Below are positions 34,054 through 42,434 of a DNA stretch of 64,000 bases, piece by piece. Origin of the DNA: Agrococcus pavilionensis RW1 (GTDB lineage Bacteria; Actinomycetota; Actinomycetes; Actinomycetales; Microbacteriaceae); the NCBI RefSeq assembly GCF_000400485.1, contig NZ_ASHR01000004.1, positions 1 to 64,000 on the forward strand, in the 5' to 3' direction. The translations under genes and the position numbers were made by a program. Position 1 is the first letter of the stretch, and each line of letters begins with the position of its first letter. The notes under the pieces are model-generated. The model searched no databases. It saw only the letters and a program-made list of their open reading frames with translations, and was not told where the DNA came from.

Positions 34054-35706
34054 TCAGCCCTCGAGCGAGACGTCCGAGAAGTCGGGGCGCCCGACCGACT
34101 CGGTCGCGAAGCCGTCGACGCCCGGCCGCACGCCGTAGACCTGCGGCTCCTCGAAGAACGGCAGCACGTAGGCCTGCTCCGTGAGGTGCGCCTGCACGGC
34201 TGCGGATGCCGCGGCGCGCCCCTCGGTCGTCGGCTCCGATGCGACGCGCTGCAGCAGCGCCTCGAGCTCTGCGTCGATCGGCGCGCCGCTCTCGTCGTCG
34301 TTCTGCAGGGTGTTGCGGTTGGCGATCGAGAACTGGCTCTTGATGACGTCGAAGTCGGCTCGCCCGACCATCGAGTGGTAGATCTGGATCTGGTCGATGT
34401 CGGCGGACGCCGCGGTCTGCGCCGCCTGGTCGCCCTGGAAGAGCTCGAGCTCGACGCCGATCTCGCGCAGTTGCTGCGCGATGAGGGTGATGACGTCGCG
34501 GGAGCGCGGCTGGGGGAGCGCCTCGTTCACGACCAGGCGCAGCCGCTCCCCATCCCGCGTGCGGATGCCGTCGGCGCCGACCTGCCACCCGGCCTCGTCG
34601 AGCAGGCGGTTGGCGAGCGCCGGGTCGTGCGCGTACGCGTCGGCCTGCTCGGCGTACCCGAGCGCCGTGCGGCTGAGCGACGAGGTCGCGAGCGGGTAGC
34701 CCTCGGAGAAGATCGACGAGACGAGCTCCTCGCGGTCGATGCCGGCGATGAGCGCCCGCCGCACCGCGATGTCGGCGAGCAGCGGGTGGCCGAAGCGGAA
34801 GCTCAAGCCGTTGTTGACGCCGTTCGTCTGCGCCGCGACGATCTCGAGACCCGCGGCGGCGACCTGCGCCTCGTGCTGCGGCTCGACCTGCCGCGCGATG
34901 TCGGCCTGGCCGGCGACGAGCGAGCCGATGCGCACGCTGTCCTCGGGGGCGATCACGATGTCGACGGCGTCGAGGTGCGGGCGCCCCTGCACGGCCGCCG
35001 ACGGCGGCGCCCACGCGTAGTCCTCGCGCGCGGCGAGGCGGATCGAGGTGCCGACCTGCTCGGACTCGACCGCGAACGGGCCCGCGCCGATGATCTCGGC
35101 CGCGTTCCCCGGGCCGAAGCCCTCCGAGTCCCGCTCGAGCGTCGCATCCGCCAGCAGTCCGGAGTTGATCGTCGACACCGCTTGCGCGAACCCGGGGGCG
35201 GGGGCGCTGAAGTGGAAGCGCACGGTGTCGTCGTCGACGACCTCGCCGCGCTCGTAGTTGTTGATCGCCTCCGAGACGATGAGCGCCCGCGAGGGGTCGC
35301 CGAGGCCGAACAGGTCGAAGTTGGCGACCACGTTCTCGGCCGTGACGGGGGTGCCGTCGGAGTAGGTGACGTCGGTGCGCAGGTCGAAGGTGTACTCGGT
35401 CGCGTCCTCGTTCACCTCGGGCAGCGCTGCGGCGACCCAGGGCTCGAGCTCGAGCGTCGCGGGGTCCTGGTGCAGCAGGCGAGCGGTCACGTTGTTGACG
35501 AGCGCGCCGTTGGGGTAGAAGCCGGCCGCCGGCGGGTAGAGCGAGGTGTACGCCTGGTGCTCGAGATAGGTCAGCGTGCCGCCCGTCGCGGCGCCGCCGT
35601 CGGATGCATCGGGCGAGGCGGCGCTCGCGGAGCACGCGCTGAGTGCGATGGCGGACGCGGTGGTGACGGCGACGACGGCGCCGGCGCGGGAGCGGGTGCG
35701 GATCAC
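34054..35706 (-). CDS. ABC transporter lipoprotein solute-binding protein (family 5, KPN_01854-like)
   Basis: 550 residues from GTG 35706, chosen for GGAGG 6 bases upstream. Signal peptide with lipobox AIALSACS (Cys25), then GGTLTYLEHQAYTSLYPPAA, a family-5 peptide/nickel-binding start, and YTFDLRTDVTYSDGTPVTAE, the family signature. Anchored outside the membrane; captures the solute. The set of this protein with a luciferase-like monooxygenase and paired AhpD-fold proteins matches the KPN_01854/Avi_7169 cluster type known from TIGRFAM models; the solute there is not established. Confidence 0.88.
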   Translation of the reverse strand: MIRTRSRAGAVVAVTTASAIALSACSASAASPDASDGGAATGGTLTYLEHQAYTSLYPPAAGFYPNGALVNNVTARLLHQDPATLELEPWVAAALPEVNEDATEYTFDLRTDVTYSDGTPVTAENVVANFDLFGLGDPSRALIVSEAINNYERGEVVDDDTVRFHFSAPAPGFAQAVSTINSGLLADATLERDSEGFGPGNAAEIIGAGPFAVESEQVGTSIRLAAREDYAWAPPSAAVQGRPHLDAVDIVIAPEDSVRIGSLVAGQADIARQVEPQHEAQVAAAGLEIVAAQTNGVNNGLSFRFGHPLLADIAVRRALIAGIDREELVSSIFSEGYPLATSSLSRTALGYAEQADAYAHDPALANRLLDEAGWQVGADGIRTRDGERLRLVVNEALPQPRSRDVITLIAQQLREIGVELELFQGDQAAQTAASADIDQIQIYHSMVGRADFDVIKSQFSIANRNTLQNDDESGAPIDAELEALLQRVASEPTTEGRAAASAAVQAHLTEQAYVLPFFEEPQVYGVRPGVDGFATESVGRPDFSDVSLEG

Positions 35707-35796
35707 GGATGACCTCCATAAGCGGTGCTTGGGTGTGATCAAAGTAGAGCCGATCACCGCTCCCGACGCACGGCGCGACGACACACGCCGTCACAA
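35707..35796 (-). promoter_or_regulatory. promoter/operator region of the transporter operon
   Basis: 90-base gap, the largest in the 10-gene minus-strand block. It holds an inverted repeat AGCGGTG (35721-35727) / CACCGCT (35755-35761), with a second pair TGATC/GATCA inside it. Position upstream of the binding-protein gene suggests regulated transcription at this point. No regulator gene is adjacent. Confidence 0.4.
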
Positions 35797-37080
35797 TCAG
35801 GGCTCGAGCCCCCCGAGCGCCTGCTGCAGATCCGCGACGATGTCGTCCGCGCGCTCGATGCCGACCGAGATCCGCACGAGCCCCGGGGTGATGCCGAGCG
35901 CGAGCCGCTCGTGCTCCTCGAGCTTCCCGTGGATGGTGCTGCCCGTGTGGATCGCGAGCGAGCGCACGTCGCCGATGTGCGTCATCTGGCTCACGAGCCG
36001 GAGCCGGTCGAGGAACGCGCGCGCGGCGTCGCGCCCGCCGTGGAGCTCGATCGAGACGATCGAGCCGGCCCCGCGGGGGAGCATCCGCTGCGCGACGTCG
36101 GCGCGCGCATCGCCCACCGCGCCCGGGTAGTGCACGCGCGCGACGGCGGGATGCGGCTCGAGCGCGGCGAGCACCGCGTGCGCGTTCGCGACGTGCCGCT
36201 CCATGCGCAGCGACAGCGTCTCGATGCCGTGGAGCAGCAGGAACGCGCTCGTGGGCGGGAACGTCGGACCGTGCTCGAGCACCGTCACGGCGCGCAGGTG
36301 AGCGCCATAGGCGGAGCCCCCGAATCGCGCCGCGAAGGAGGGCGCACCGTGCGGTCGCGGCTCGTGCAGGTGCGGGAAGCGCTCGGGCGACCAGGCGAAG
36401 CCGTCGCCCCAGACGATCGCGCCGCCGATGACGGAGCCGTGGCCGCCGAGCCACTTCGAGGTCGAGTGGATGACCACGGCCGCGCCATGCTCGAGGGGGC
36501 GGCACAAGTAGGGGGTCGCGACGGTGTTGTCGACGACGAGCGGCACCCCGGTGCGCGCGGCGACGCGACCGAGGAGCGCGAGGTCGGCCACTTCGCCGAG
36601 CGGGTTCGCGATCGACTCGGCGTAGATCGCGCGGGTGGTCGGCCGCACGGCCGCGACCCAGCGCTCCTCATCGGCGTCGATCGGCAGCGCCTCGAACTCG
36701 AGCCCCGCGCGAGCGAGCGAGCCGCGCACCATCTCGCGCGTCCCCTCGTAGAGCCGATCGGTCGTCAGCACGTGGTCACCCGCGCGGGCGAGCGCCTGCA
36801 GCGCCGCGGCGATCGCTGCTTGGCCGCTCGCGACGAGCACGCCGTCGACGCCGCCCTCGAGGTCGGCGATGCGCCGTGCCGCGACGACGTTCGTGGGGTT
36901 GTCGTTGCGCGAGTACGCGCGCTGCGCGCTCTGGCCGGCGAAGCGGAGGGCGCCGTCGTCGAAGCTCTCGAACACGTAGCCCGCGCTCTGGTAGATCGGC
37001 GTGACCCGCGCGCCGGCCTCGCTGTCGATCACCGCGCCGGCGTGCACCTGCCTGGTCTCGAAGCCCCAGCCCGCGCTCAT
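35797..37080 (-). CDS. O-acetylhomoserine sulfhydrylase-like (Cys/Met metabolism PLP enzyme)
   Basis: 427 residues from ATG 37080, overlapping the upstream gene by ATGA. Motifs: FETRQVHAGAVIDSEAGARV, YSRNDNPTNVVAARRIADLE, VVDNTVATPYLCRPLEHGA and HSTSKWLGGHG with the PLP lysine. The length and the long N-terminal part fit MetY (direct sulfhydrylation) rather than cystathionine gamma-synthase. Followed after 90 bases by the organosulfur-type transporter operon. Exact thiol substrate not readable. Confidence 0.85.
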   Translation of the reverse strand: MSAGWGFETRQVHAGAVIDSEAGARVTPIYQSAGYVFESFDDGALRFAGQSAQRAYSRNDNPTNVVAARRIADLEGGVDGVLVASGQAAIAAALQALARAGDHVLTTDRLYEGTREMVRGSLARAGLEFEALPIDADEERWVAAVRPTTRAIYAESIANPLGEVADLALLGRVAARTGVPLVVDNTVATPYLCRPLEHGAAVVIHSTSKWLGGHGSVIGGAIVWGDGFAWSPERFPHLHEPRPHGAPSFAARFGGSAYGAHLRAVTVLEHGPTFPPTSAFLLLHGIETLSLRMERHVANAHAVLAALEPHPAVARVHYPGAVGDARADVAQRMLPRGAGSIVSIELHGGRDAARAFLDRLRLVSQMTHIGDVRSLAIHTGSTIHGKLEEHERLALGITPGLVRISVGIERADDIVADLQQALGGLEP

Positions 37081-38258
37081 CGCGCGCGCACCGCGGCGAC
37101 CGGCCGCACCGCTGCCGCGATGCGGTCGACGGCCTCTTCGAGCACCGGCGCGGGGGTCGCGAAGACGAGCCGCACGTGGTCGTCGAAGCCCGAGCCGCAC
37201 AGCGCGCCGTCGGTGAGGGTCACGCTCGCGCGCTCGCGGAGTGCTGCTGCCGGCGAGCCCGGCAGGCCGAGCGCGCTGACGTCGAGCCACGCGAGGTACG
37301 TCGCCTCCGGAGGGCTCCAGCGCACCTCGGGCAACCGCTCGGCGAGCAGCTGCGCGAGGAGGTCGCGATTGCGCTGCAGGTAGGCGTTCGCCTCCGCGAG
37401 CCACGCCGAGCCGTCGCGGTAGGCGGCCGTCGAGGCGATGACGCCGAGCGTCGACGCGCCGTGCGCGACGGCGAACCCGAAGCGGCGGTAGCGCTCCTCG
37501 TCGGCGTCGTTCGAGGTGATGAGCTGAGCCGCCTTGAGCCCGGCGATGTTCCACGCCTTCGACGCGCTCGTGCCCGTGATCGTGTGCGCCGCGGCCGCGG
37601 CGCACACGGATGCGTAGGGCACGTGCGCGCGCCCGTCGTAGCGGATGGGCGCGTGGATCTCGTCGGCGAACACGCGCCCGCCGTGACGCTCGACGATGCG
37701 CGCGATCGCCTCGAGCTCGTCGCGCGGGACGACGGTGCCGGTCGGGTTGTGCGGGTTGCAGAGCACGAGCGTTCCGGCGCCGGCGGCGAACGCGCGATCG
37801 ATCCCCTCGAGGTCATGGCGCCAGCGGCCGCGATCGACGACGCCGGGCACCTGGAGCACCTCGCGGCCGAGCGTCGCGAGGTAGGTGTGGAACGGCATGT
37901 ACGAGGGCGTCGGCACGATGACGGGGGAACCCTCCGCGGAGTACTCGGTCACGGCGACGCCGAGCGCCGCCATGACGTCGGAGACCGCGTGCACGCGCTC
38001 GGGGTCGACCCTCCAACCGTGCTCGCGCGCCTGGAACGCCGCCGTCGCCTCGCCGAGCTCCGCTGCCGTCGCCGGCGCGAGGTAGCCGAGCACGTCGTCG
38101 CGCACCGCGCGCTCGAGCGCGGCGCGCACGGGCGGCGCCGTGCCGAAGTCCATCTCCGCCACCCACGCGCCGATCGTGCCCGGGTGCAGGCTCCACTTGC
38201 GGCTCGAGGGCCGCTCGAGCGCCGCCCTGCTGATCCCGTCCCATGCCTGCGCGCCCAT
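37077..38258 (-). CDS. MalY/PatB-family aminotransferase (cystathionine beta-lyase-like C-S lyase)
   Basis: 393 residues from ATG 38258 with AGGAGG 5 bases upstream. Fold-type I PLP enzyme: WVAEMDFGTAPPVRAAL (PatB signature AEMDF), VLCNPHNPTGTVV, VFADEIHAPIRYDG and TSASKAWNIAGLKAAQ with the PLP lysine. PatB/MalY proteins cleave C-S bonds of cystathionine and cysteine S-conjugates to a thiol, pyruvate and ammonia. A released thiol could be used by the MetY-like enzyme encoded next. Confidence 0.88.
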   Translation of the reverse strand: MGAQAWDGISRAALERPSSRKWSLHPGTIGAWVAEMDFGTAPPVRAALERAVRDDVLGYLAPATAAELGEATAAFQAREHGWRVDPERVHAVSDVMAALGVAVTEYSAEGSPVIVPTPSYMPFHTYLATLGREVLQVPGVVDRGRWRHDLEGIDRAFAAGAGTLVLCNPHNPTGTVVPRDELEAIARIVERHGGRVFADEIHAPIRYDGRAHVPYASVCAAAAAHTITGTSASKAWNIAGLKAAQLITSNDADEERYRRFGFAVAHGASTLGVIASTAAYRDGSAWLAEANAYLQRNRDLLAQLLAERLPEVRWSPPEATYLAWLDVSALGLPGSPAAALRERASVTLTDGALCGSGFDDHVRLVFATPAPVLEEAVDRIAAAVRPVAAVRAR

Positions 38259-38413
38259 CGCCGCCTCCTCCGTGCCGAATGGACGCCACCCTCGCAGTGG
38301 CCGAGCCGCGCCGACCACTCCGCCGAGTAACACGGCGAAACGCACTCGTCGATCGCTCGCTCGATCCCGGCGGGCAGCACCCCGAGGTGAACGGGCGGCA
38401 GCGCCGGACGCCG

Positions 38414-38667
38414 TCAGACGCGCGTGTCGCCGTCGTCGTCCGCGTCGTCGGAGGATGCCGGGGCAGCTCGCGCGGCGCGACCGTCGCGGGCGGGATGCGC
38501 GGCGTGAGCACCGAGGCCGCGTCGGTGGCGATCCCGTAGTGGAACATCGTCCACACGACCGACTCGCCCGCGGCCGCCGTCGTCATGCCCTCGCCCGACG
38601 GCGGGTCGAGGTAGTCGGCTGCTCTTCGCCGCGCAGGGTCGTCGCTCGACCTCCCGCGGTACGCCAC
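38414..38667 (-). pseudogene. small hypothetical protein, apparently frameshifted
   Basis: From GTG 38667 the frame gives YLDPPSGEGMTTAAAGESVV and WTMFHYGIATDAASVLTPRI, which looks like real protein, then continues into low-quality sequence overlapping the next gene. In the neighbouring frame the end reads ASSDDADDDGDTRV and stops at 38414, a natural acidic tail. The switch point would be the four-G run at 38460-38463 (plus strand); one more base joins the frames into 84 residues. Function unknown. I see nothing else in 38259-38682. Confidence 0.35.
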
Positions 38668-38682
38668 TCGCGGCGGGCCCGA

Positions 38683-39222
38683 TCACCCGTCGGCCGCCGA
38701 TCCGTCGGCGCCGCTGCGCGCCGACTCGCGCCGCACCGCCCACGCGAGGATCCAGAGCGCCACGACGACGACGCCGCTGAGCATCGACGCCCACAGTCCG
38801 GCCGTCGGCGAGACGACCACTTCGAAGATGAAGCTCGTCACCGCCACGACGAGCAGCGACACGAAGACGAGCGTGATGATGAGCAGCACGTTGCCGAAGC
38901 GGACGATCTGCTCCTTCATGCGCTGCCGGAAGTGCAGGCGGTGCACGAGCACGGGAGTGAGCCCGAGCAGCGTCGCGAGCCCGGCGAGCGCGACGAGCAC
39001 GAGGTAGTGCTGCACCTCGGTGGCGTCGAGGTCGCGGAAGCCCGACTGGAACGCGACCGCGAGGAGGAAGCCGGAGATGAGCTGCGTGCCGGTCATGACG
39101 ACGCGCAGCTCCTGCAGGATGTCGGCGAAGTTGCGGTCGGCGCGCTCCTCGCGCGTCTCATCGCGCCCGCGCCGGCCGTCTCTCGCGGGGGCGTCAGCGC
39201 CACCGTCCTCCATGATCGGCAT
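38683..39222 (-). CDS. DUF6328-like four-helix membrane protein
   Basis: 179 residues from ATG 39222 (ATG 39213 also possible). Charged N-terminus, then RNFADILQELRVVMTGTQLI, a family-like opening, and four hydrophobic helices (GFLLAVAFQ, YLVLVALAGLATLLG, LLIITLVFVSLLVVAV, ASMLSGVVVVALWILAW). Function unknown. Monocistronic as far as visible. Confidence 0.65.
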   Translation of the reverse strand: MPIMEDGGADAPARDGRRGRDETREERADRNFADILQELRVVMTGTQLISGFLLAVAFQSGFRDLDATEVQHYLVLVALAGLATLLGLTPVLVHRLHFRQRMKEQIVRFGNVLLIITLVFVSLLVVAVTSFIFEVVVSPTAGLWASMLSGVVVVALWILAWAVRRESARSGADGSAADG

Positions 39223-39240
39223 CCTGCCACCGGCTATGCG

Positions 39241-39498
39241 TCAGTGGTTGCGGAGCCTGTCGATGAGCTCGGCCTTCTTGAGCTTCGACGTGCCCTCGAT
39301 GCCGAGCTCCTTCGCGCGGTCGCGCAGCTCGTCGACGGTGCGGTCCTCGTAGCGCTCCGCGTCGCCGCCGCGCTCGCCGAGCTTCTCGCGCCCGTCGCGC
39401 GCCGCCGCATTGGCGATCCTGGCCGCCTTCTCGGATGAGTTCCCCTCGTCCTTGAGCTTCCGGTAGAGCTCCTCGTCCTTGATGCTCGGGTTCGGCAT
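39241..39498 (-). CDS. Rho N-terminal-like (SAP-type) small protein
   Basis: 85 residues from ATG 39498, with GGAGG 5 bases upstream. N-terminal IKDEELYRKLKDEGNSSEKA plus AARIANAAARDG, then a C-terminal Rho_N motif TVDELRDRAKELGIEGTSKL, KKAELIDRLR. Such small proteins are common in actinobacteria and plasmids and probably bind nucleic acid. The next gene downstream on this strand starts 19 bases after its stop. Confidence 0.85.
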   Translation of the reverse strand: MPNPSIKDEELYRKLKDEGNSSEKAARIANAAARDGREKLGERGGDAERYEDRTVDELRDRAKELGIEGTSKLKKAELIDRLRNH

Positions 39499-39553
39499 CC
39501 GATCCTCCTCGCCTCCGCGCCCGACGGATCCGGGCGCCCGGTGGGCGGCGATG

Positions 39554-40492
39554 CTACGCCGGTCGGCTGGAAGCGCCTCGGGAGGGGAGCGCGAGCAGCG
39601 CGATGCCCGCCGCGACGATCGCGAGCCCCGTCCAGCCCACGGCGCTCGGCCGCTCGCCCACGACGAGCACCGCGAGCAGCGTCGCGACGACGGGCTCGGC
39701 GAGCGCGAGCGTCGTCGCGCTCGAGGAGGTGAGCGCTCGCAGCGCGTAGCCGAAGAGCAGGTAGGCGAGCGCCATCGGCACCAGGGCGAGGTAGGCGATC
39801 GTCGCGAGCCCCGCGGGCGCGGCGAGCGGGCCGAGCCCGACGATCGCGAGCCAGCCGAGGCACGCGGCGCCGCCGACGAGGAAGAGCGCGCCCATCGCGC
39901 CGCTCGCCGGCTCGCCGTGACCGATGATGCGCGCCCCCGCGAAGGCGTAGAGCGCGTAGCCGAAGCCGGCAGCGAGCGCGAGACCGACCCCCGAGAGCGC
40001 GGCCTGCGCATCCGCCGCCTCGACGCCGCCGTGCCCGCCGATCGCGAGCAGCACGATGCCGACGAGCGCGAGCGCGGTCGCGAGGCTCCAGCGGCGGTCG
40101 GGCCGGCGGCGGTCGATGGCCCACTCGAGCAGCGCCGCGAAGATCGGTCCGGAGCCGAGCGCCACGACGTTGCCCACCGCGACCCCGGCGAGCGCCATCG
40201 ACGGGTAGTAGGCGGTCGGGTAGAGCACGACGCCGGCGGCGCCCGCGAGCACCCAGCCGAGGTGCGCGCGCTGCCGCAGCACGCCGAGCACGCGGCGCGC
40301 CGAGACGAGCGCGAGCACGACGCCGCCGATGCCGAAGGTCGCGAGGCCGATCGCGAGCGGCGACGAGCCGGCCGGCGCGAAGTGCGCGACCGTGCCGGTC
40401 GTGCCCCACAGCACCGCGGCGAGCAGCACGGCGATCGCGTGCGATGCGCCCGGCACGCCGATCGCACGCGGCGGGGCGACGGGGGCGGGCAC
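39554..40492 (-). CDS. EamA/DMT-family transporter
   Basis: 312 residues, ten hydrophobic helices in two EamA repeats: LLAAVLWGTTGTVAHFAPAG at the start of repeat 1 and GYALYAFAGARIIG at repeat 2. LALAEPVVATLLAVLVVGER is the usual final pair of helices. Exports or imports an amino acid or metabolite; substrate unknown. Confidence 0.9.
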   Translation of the reverse strand: MPAPVAPPRAIGVPGASHAIAVLLAAVLWGTTGTVAHFAPAGSSPLAIGLATFGIGGVVLALVSARRVLGVLRQRAHLGWVLAGAAGVVLYPTAYYPSMALAGVAVGNVVALGSGPIFAALLEWAIDRRRPDRRWSLATALALVGIVLLAIGGHGGVEAADAQAALSGVGLALAAGFGYALYAFAGARIIGHGEPASGAMGALFLVGGAACLGWLAIVGLGPLAAPAGLATIAYLALVPMALAYLLFGYALRALTSSSATTLALAEPVVATLLAVLVVGERPSAVGWTGLAIVAAGIALLALPSRGASSRPA

Positions 40493-40539
40493 GCTCGATC
40501 CTAAGCACGAGCGGCGTCGCGGCGTGCGAGCATGGCCGC

Positions 40540-41316
40540 ATGGGCAACCGCATCTCCGAGCTGCTCGCCGGCGCGGGCCTCATGCTGCGCGGCTTCGGCA
40601 CCTGGGCGCGCGACCCGCGGCTCATGCTGCTCGGCGCCGTGCCCGCGCTCATCGTCGGCACGCTCATGCTCGCCGTCGTGGTCGTCGTGAGCTTCCAGGT
40701 GGGCGGATGGGCGACGTGGCTCACGCCGTTCGCCGACGGCTGGGACCCGGGCTGGGCGGGCGCGCTGCGCGTCGCGCTCGCGCTCGGGCTCATGGTCGGC
40801 GTGGTCGTGCTGTGCGTGCTGACGTTCGCCGCCATCACGCTGGCCGTCGGCGACCCCTTCTACGAGCGCATCTCGCGCGCGGTCGACGAGCGCCTCGGCG
40901 GCGCCGGGGAGCCGCCCGAGCTCGGGTTCTGGCGCTCGGCCGCGAAGGGCGTGCGCGACGCGGTCAAGCTCATCGCCATGGCGGTCGGCACGGCCGCCGT
41001 CGTGTTCGTCATCGGGCTCGTGCCGCTCGTCGGCACGGTGCTCGGCCTCGTCGTCGGCGCGCTGCTCGGCGGCCGGGCGCTCGCGCGCGAGCTCACGGGC
41101 TACGCGGGCGATGCGCGCGGGCTGAGCCTCGACGAGCGCCGCGCCCTGCTCGCCGCCCATCGGTGGCGCTCGACCGGCTTCGGCATGGTCGCCTACGTGC
41201 TGCTGCTCGTGCCGGTCGTCGCGGTCGTCGCGACCCCCGTCGCGGTCGTCGGCGCGACCCTGCTCCTGCGCGACCTGCGCGGCGAGCCGACGACCGCGCC
41301 CGCTCCCTCGTCGTAG
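40540..41316 (+). CDS. EI24-domain (CysZ-like) membrane protein
   Basis: 258 residues from ATG 40540. Begins with GLMLRGFGTWARDPRLMLLG and has DPFYERISRAVDERLG after helix 2, both typical of the EI24/CysZ family, and about four to five helices. CysZ transports sulfate; in actinobacteria the EI24 members are uncharacterised. It is the first gene of a plus-strand run with the FemAB genes (30 bases to the next). Confidence 0.82.
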   Translation: MGNRISELLAGAGLMLRGFGTWARDPRLMLLGAVPALIVGTLMLAVVVVVSFQVGGWATWLTPFADGWDPGWAGALRVALALGLMVGVVVLCVLTFAAITLAVGDPFYERISRAVDERLGGAGEPPELGFWRSAAKGVRDAVKLIAMAVGTAAVVFVIGLVPLVGTVLGLVVGALLGGRALARELTGYAGDARGLSLDERRALLAAHRWRSTGFGMVAYVLLLVPVVAVVATPVAVVGATLLLRDLRGEPTTAPAPSS

Positions 41317-41345
41317 GCTGGGGGATCCCCCGACCGAGAGGTTCC

Positions 41346-42434
41346 ATGCCCGCTGCAGCTTCCGTGCGCCGCGCGACCCCCGGCGAGATCGCCGACTGGG
41401 ATGCGCTCATCGAGGCGAACCCGGACGGCGGGCACATGGTGCAGTCGAGCGCGTTCGCCGCGACGAAGCGCTTCGACGGGCTCGAGCCCGTGCACCTCGT
41501 GATCGACGCCCCGCTGCCCGCGGGCACCGCGAGCGGGGCGTCGACCGAGCGCATCCACGCCCTCGCGCTCGAGGGCAAGGTGTCGCTCGGCCGCTACTGG
41601 TACCTGCCGATGGGACCGACCGCGACCGACATGGCGCCCGTCGTCGCGGCGCTGCGCGAGTTCGCGAAGTCCGAGCCGGGACTGCTCGTCGTGAAGGTCG
41701 AGCCGCACCTCGAGCGCAGCCCCGAGCGCATCAACGAGCTCGTCGCGCTCGGCCTCGAGCAGAGCCGCGACATGCAGGTCATGACGCACACGGTCGTGCT
41801 CGACCTCTCGCAGGGCGAGGAGGCGCTCTTCGCGTCGTTCTCGCAGATGATCCGGCGGCAGGTGCGCGGTGCGGTCAAGAAGGGCTACCGCGTCGAGCGG
41901 CCCGAGCCGACGCAGGAGACCTTCGACCGCATGCACGCGATGATGCTCACCGTCGCGGGCGGCAAGGGCATGGCGGGCATGCGCGAGCGCGCCTACTACG
42001 ACCGCTTCTGGAGCGAGTTCGCGAAAGCGGGCACCGGCCGCTTCTACTTCGGCTACGACGACGACTCCGACGACCCGCAAGCGGGCATCTTCGTCACGAC
42101 CGCCGGGCGCACGGCGGTCTACAAGGACGGCGGCTCCCGCCCCGACCGCAAGATCAACGGCGGCTCGGCGCTGCTGCTGTGGACGGCGATGCAGGACGCG
42201 ATCGCCGAGGGCAAGCTCGCCTTCGACCTCGCGGGCACGCCGCCGCCCGACCGCGCCGACGACCCGACGCATCCGTTCCACGGCCTCGCGCAGTTCAAGC
42301 TGCGCTTCGGGCCGATCTCGAGCTTCCTGCCGTCGTTCGACCTCGTGCTCCATCCCGTGCGCCACCGGCTGTGGGAGCAGGTCGTGCGGCGCATCGAGTG
42401 GCGCATCAAGAAGGGCCCGGACACGCTGCGATGA
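41346..42434 (+). CDS. FemAB/FemX-type peptidoglycan aminoacyltransferase, copy 1
   Basis: 362 residues from ATG 41346. GNAT-like FemAB fold: IADWDALIEANPDGGHMVQS at the start, RYWYLPMGPTATDM, VVLDLSQGEEALFASFSQMI RRQ region, and GTPPPDRADDPTHPFHGLAQ, FKLRFG near the C-terminus. The family transfers amino acids from aminoacyl-tRNA to lipid-linked peptidoglycan precursors to build interpeptide bridges. First of three tandem paralogues joined by ATGA overlap or short gap. Confidence 0.9.
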   Translation: MPAAASVRRATPGEIADWDALIEANPDGGHMVQSSAFAATKRFDGLEPVHLVIDAPLPAGTASGASTERIHALALEGKVSLGRYWYLPMGPTATDMAPVVAALREFAKSEPGLLVVKVEPHLERSPERINELVALGLEQSRDMQVMTHTVVLDLSQGEEALFASFSQMIRRQVRGAVKKGYRVERPEPTQETFDRMHAMMLTVAGGKGMAGMRERAYYDRFWSEFAKAGTGRFYFGYDDDSDDPQAGIFVTTAGRTAVYKDGGSRPDRKINGGSALLLWTAMQDAIAEGKLAFDLAGTPPPDRADDPTHPFHGLAQFKLRFGPISSFLPSFDLVLHPVRHRLWEQVVRRIEWRIKKGPDTLR

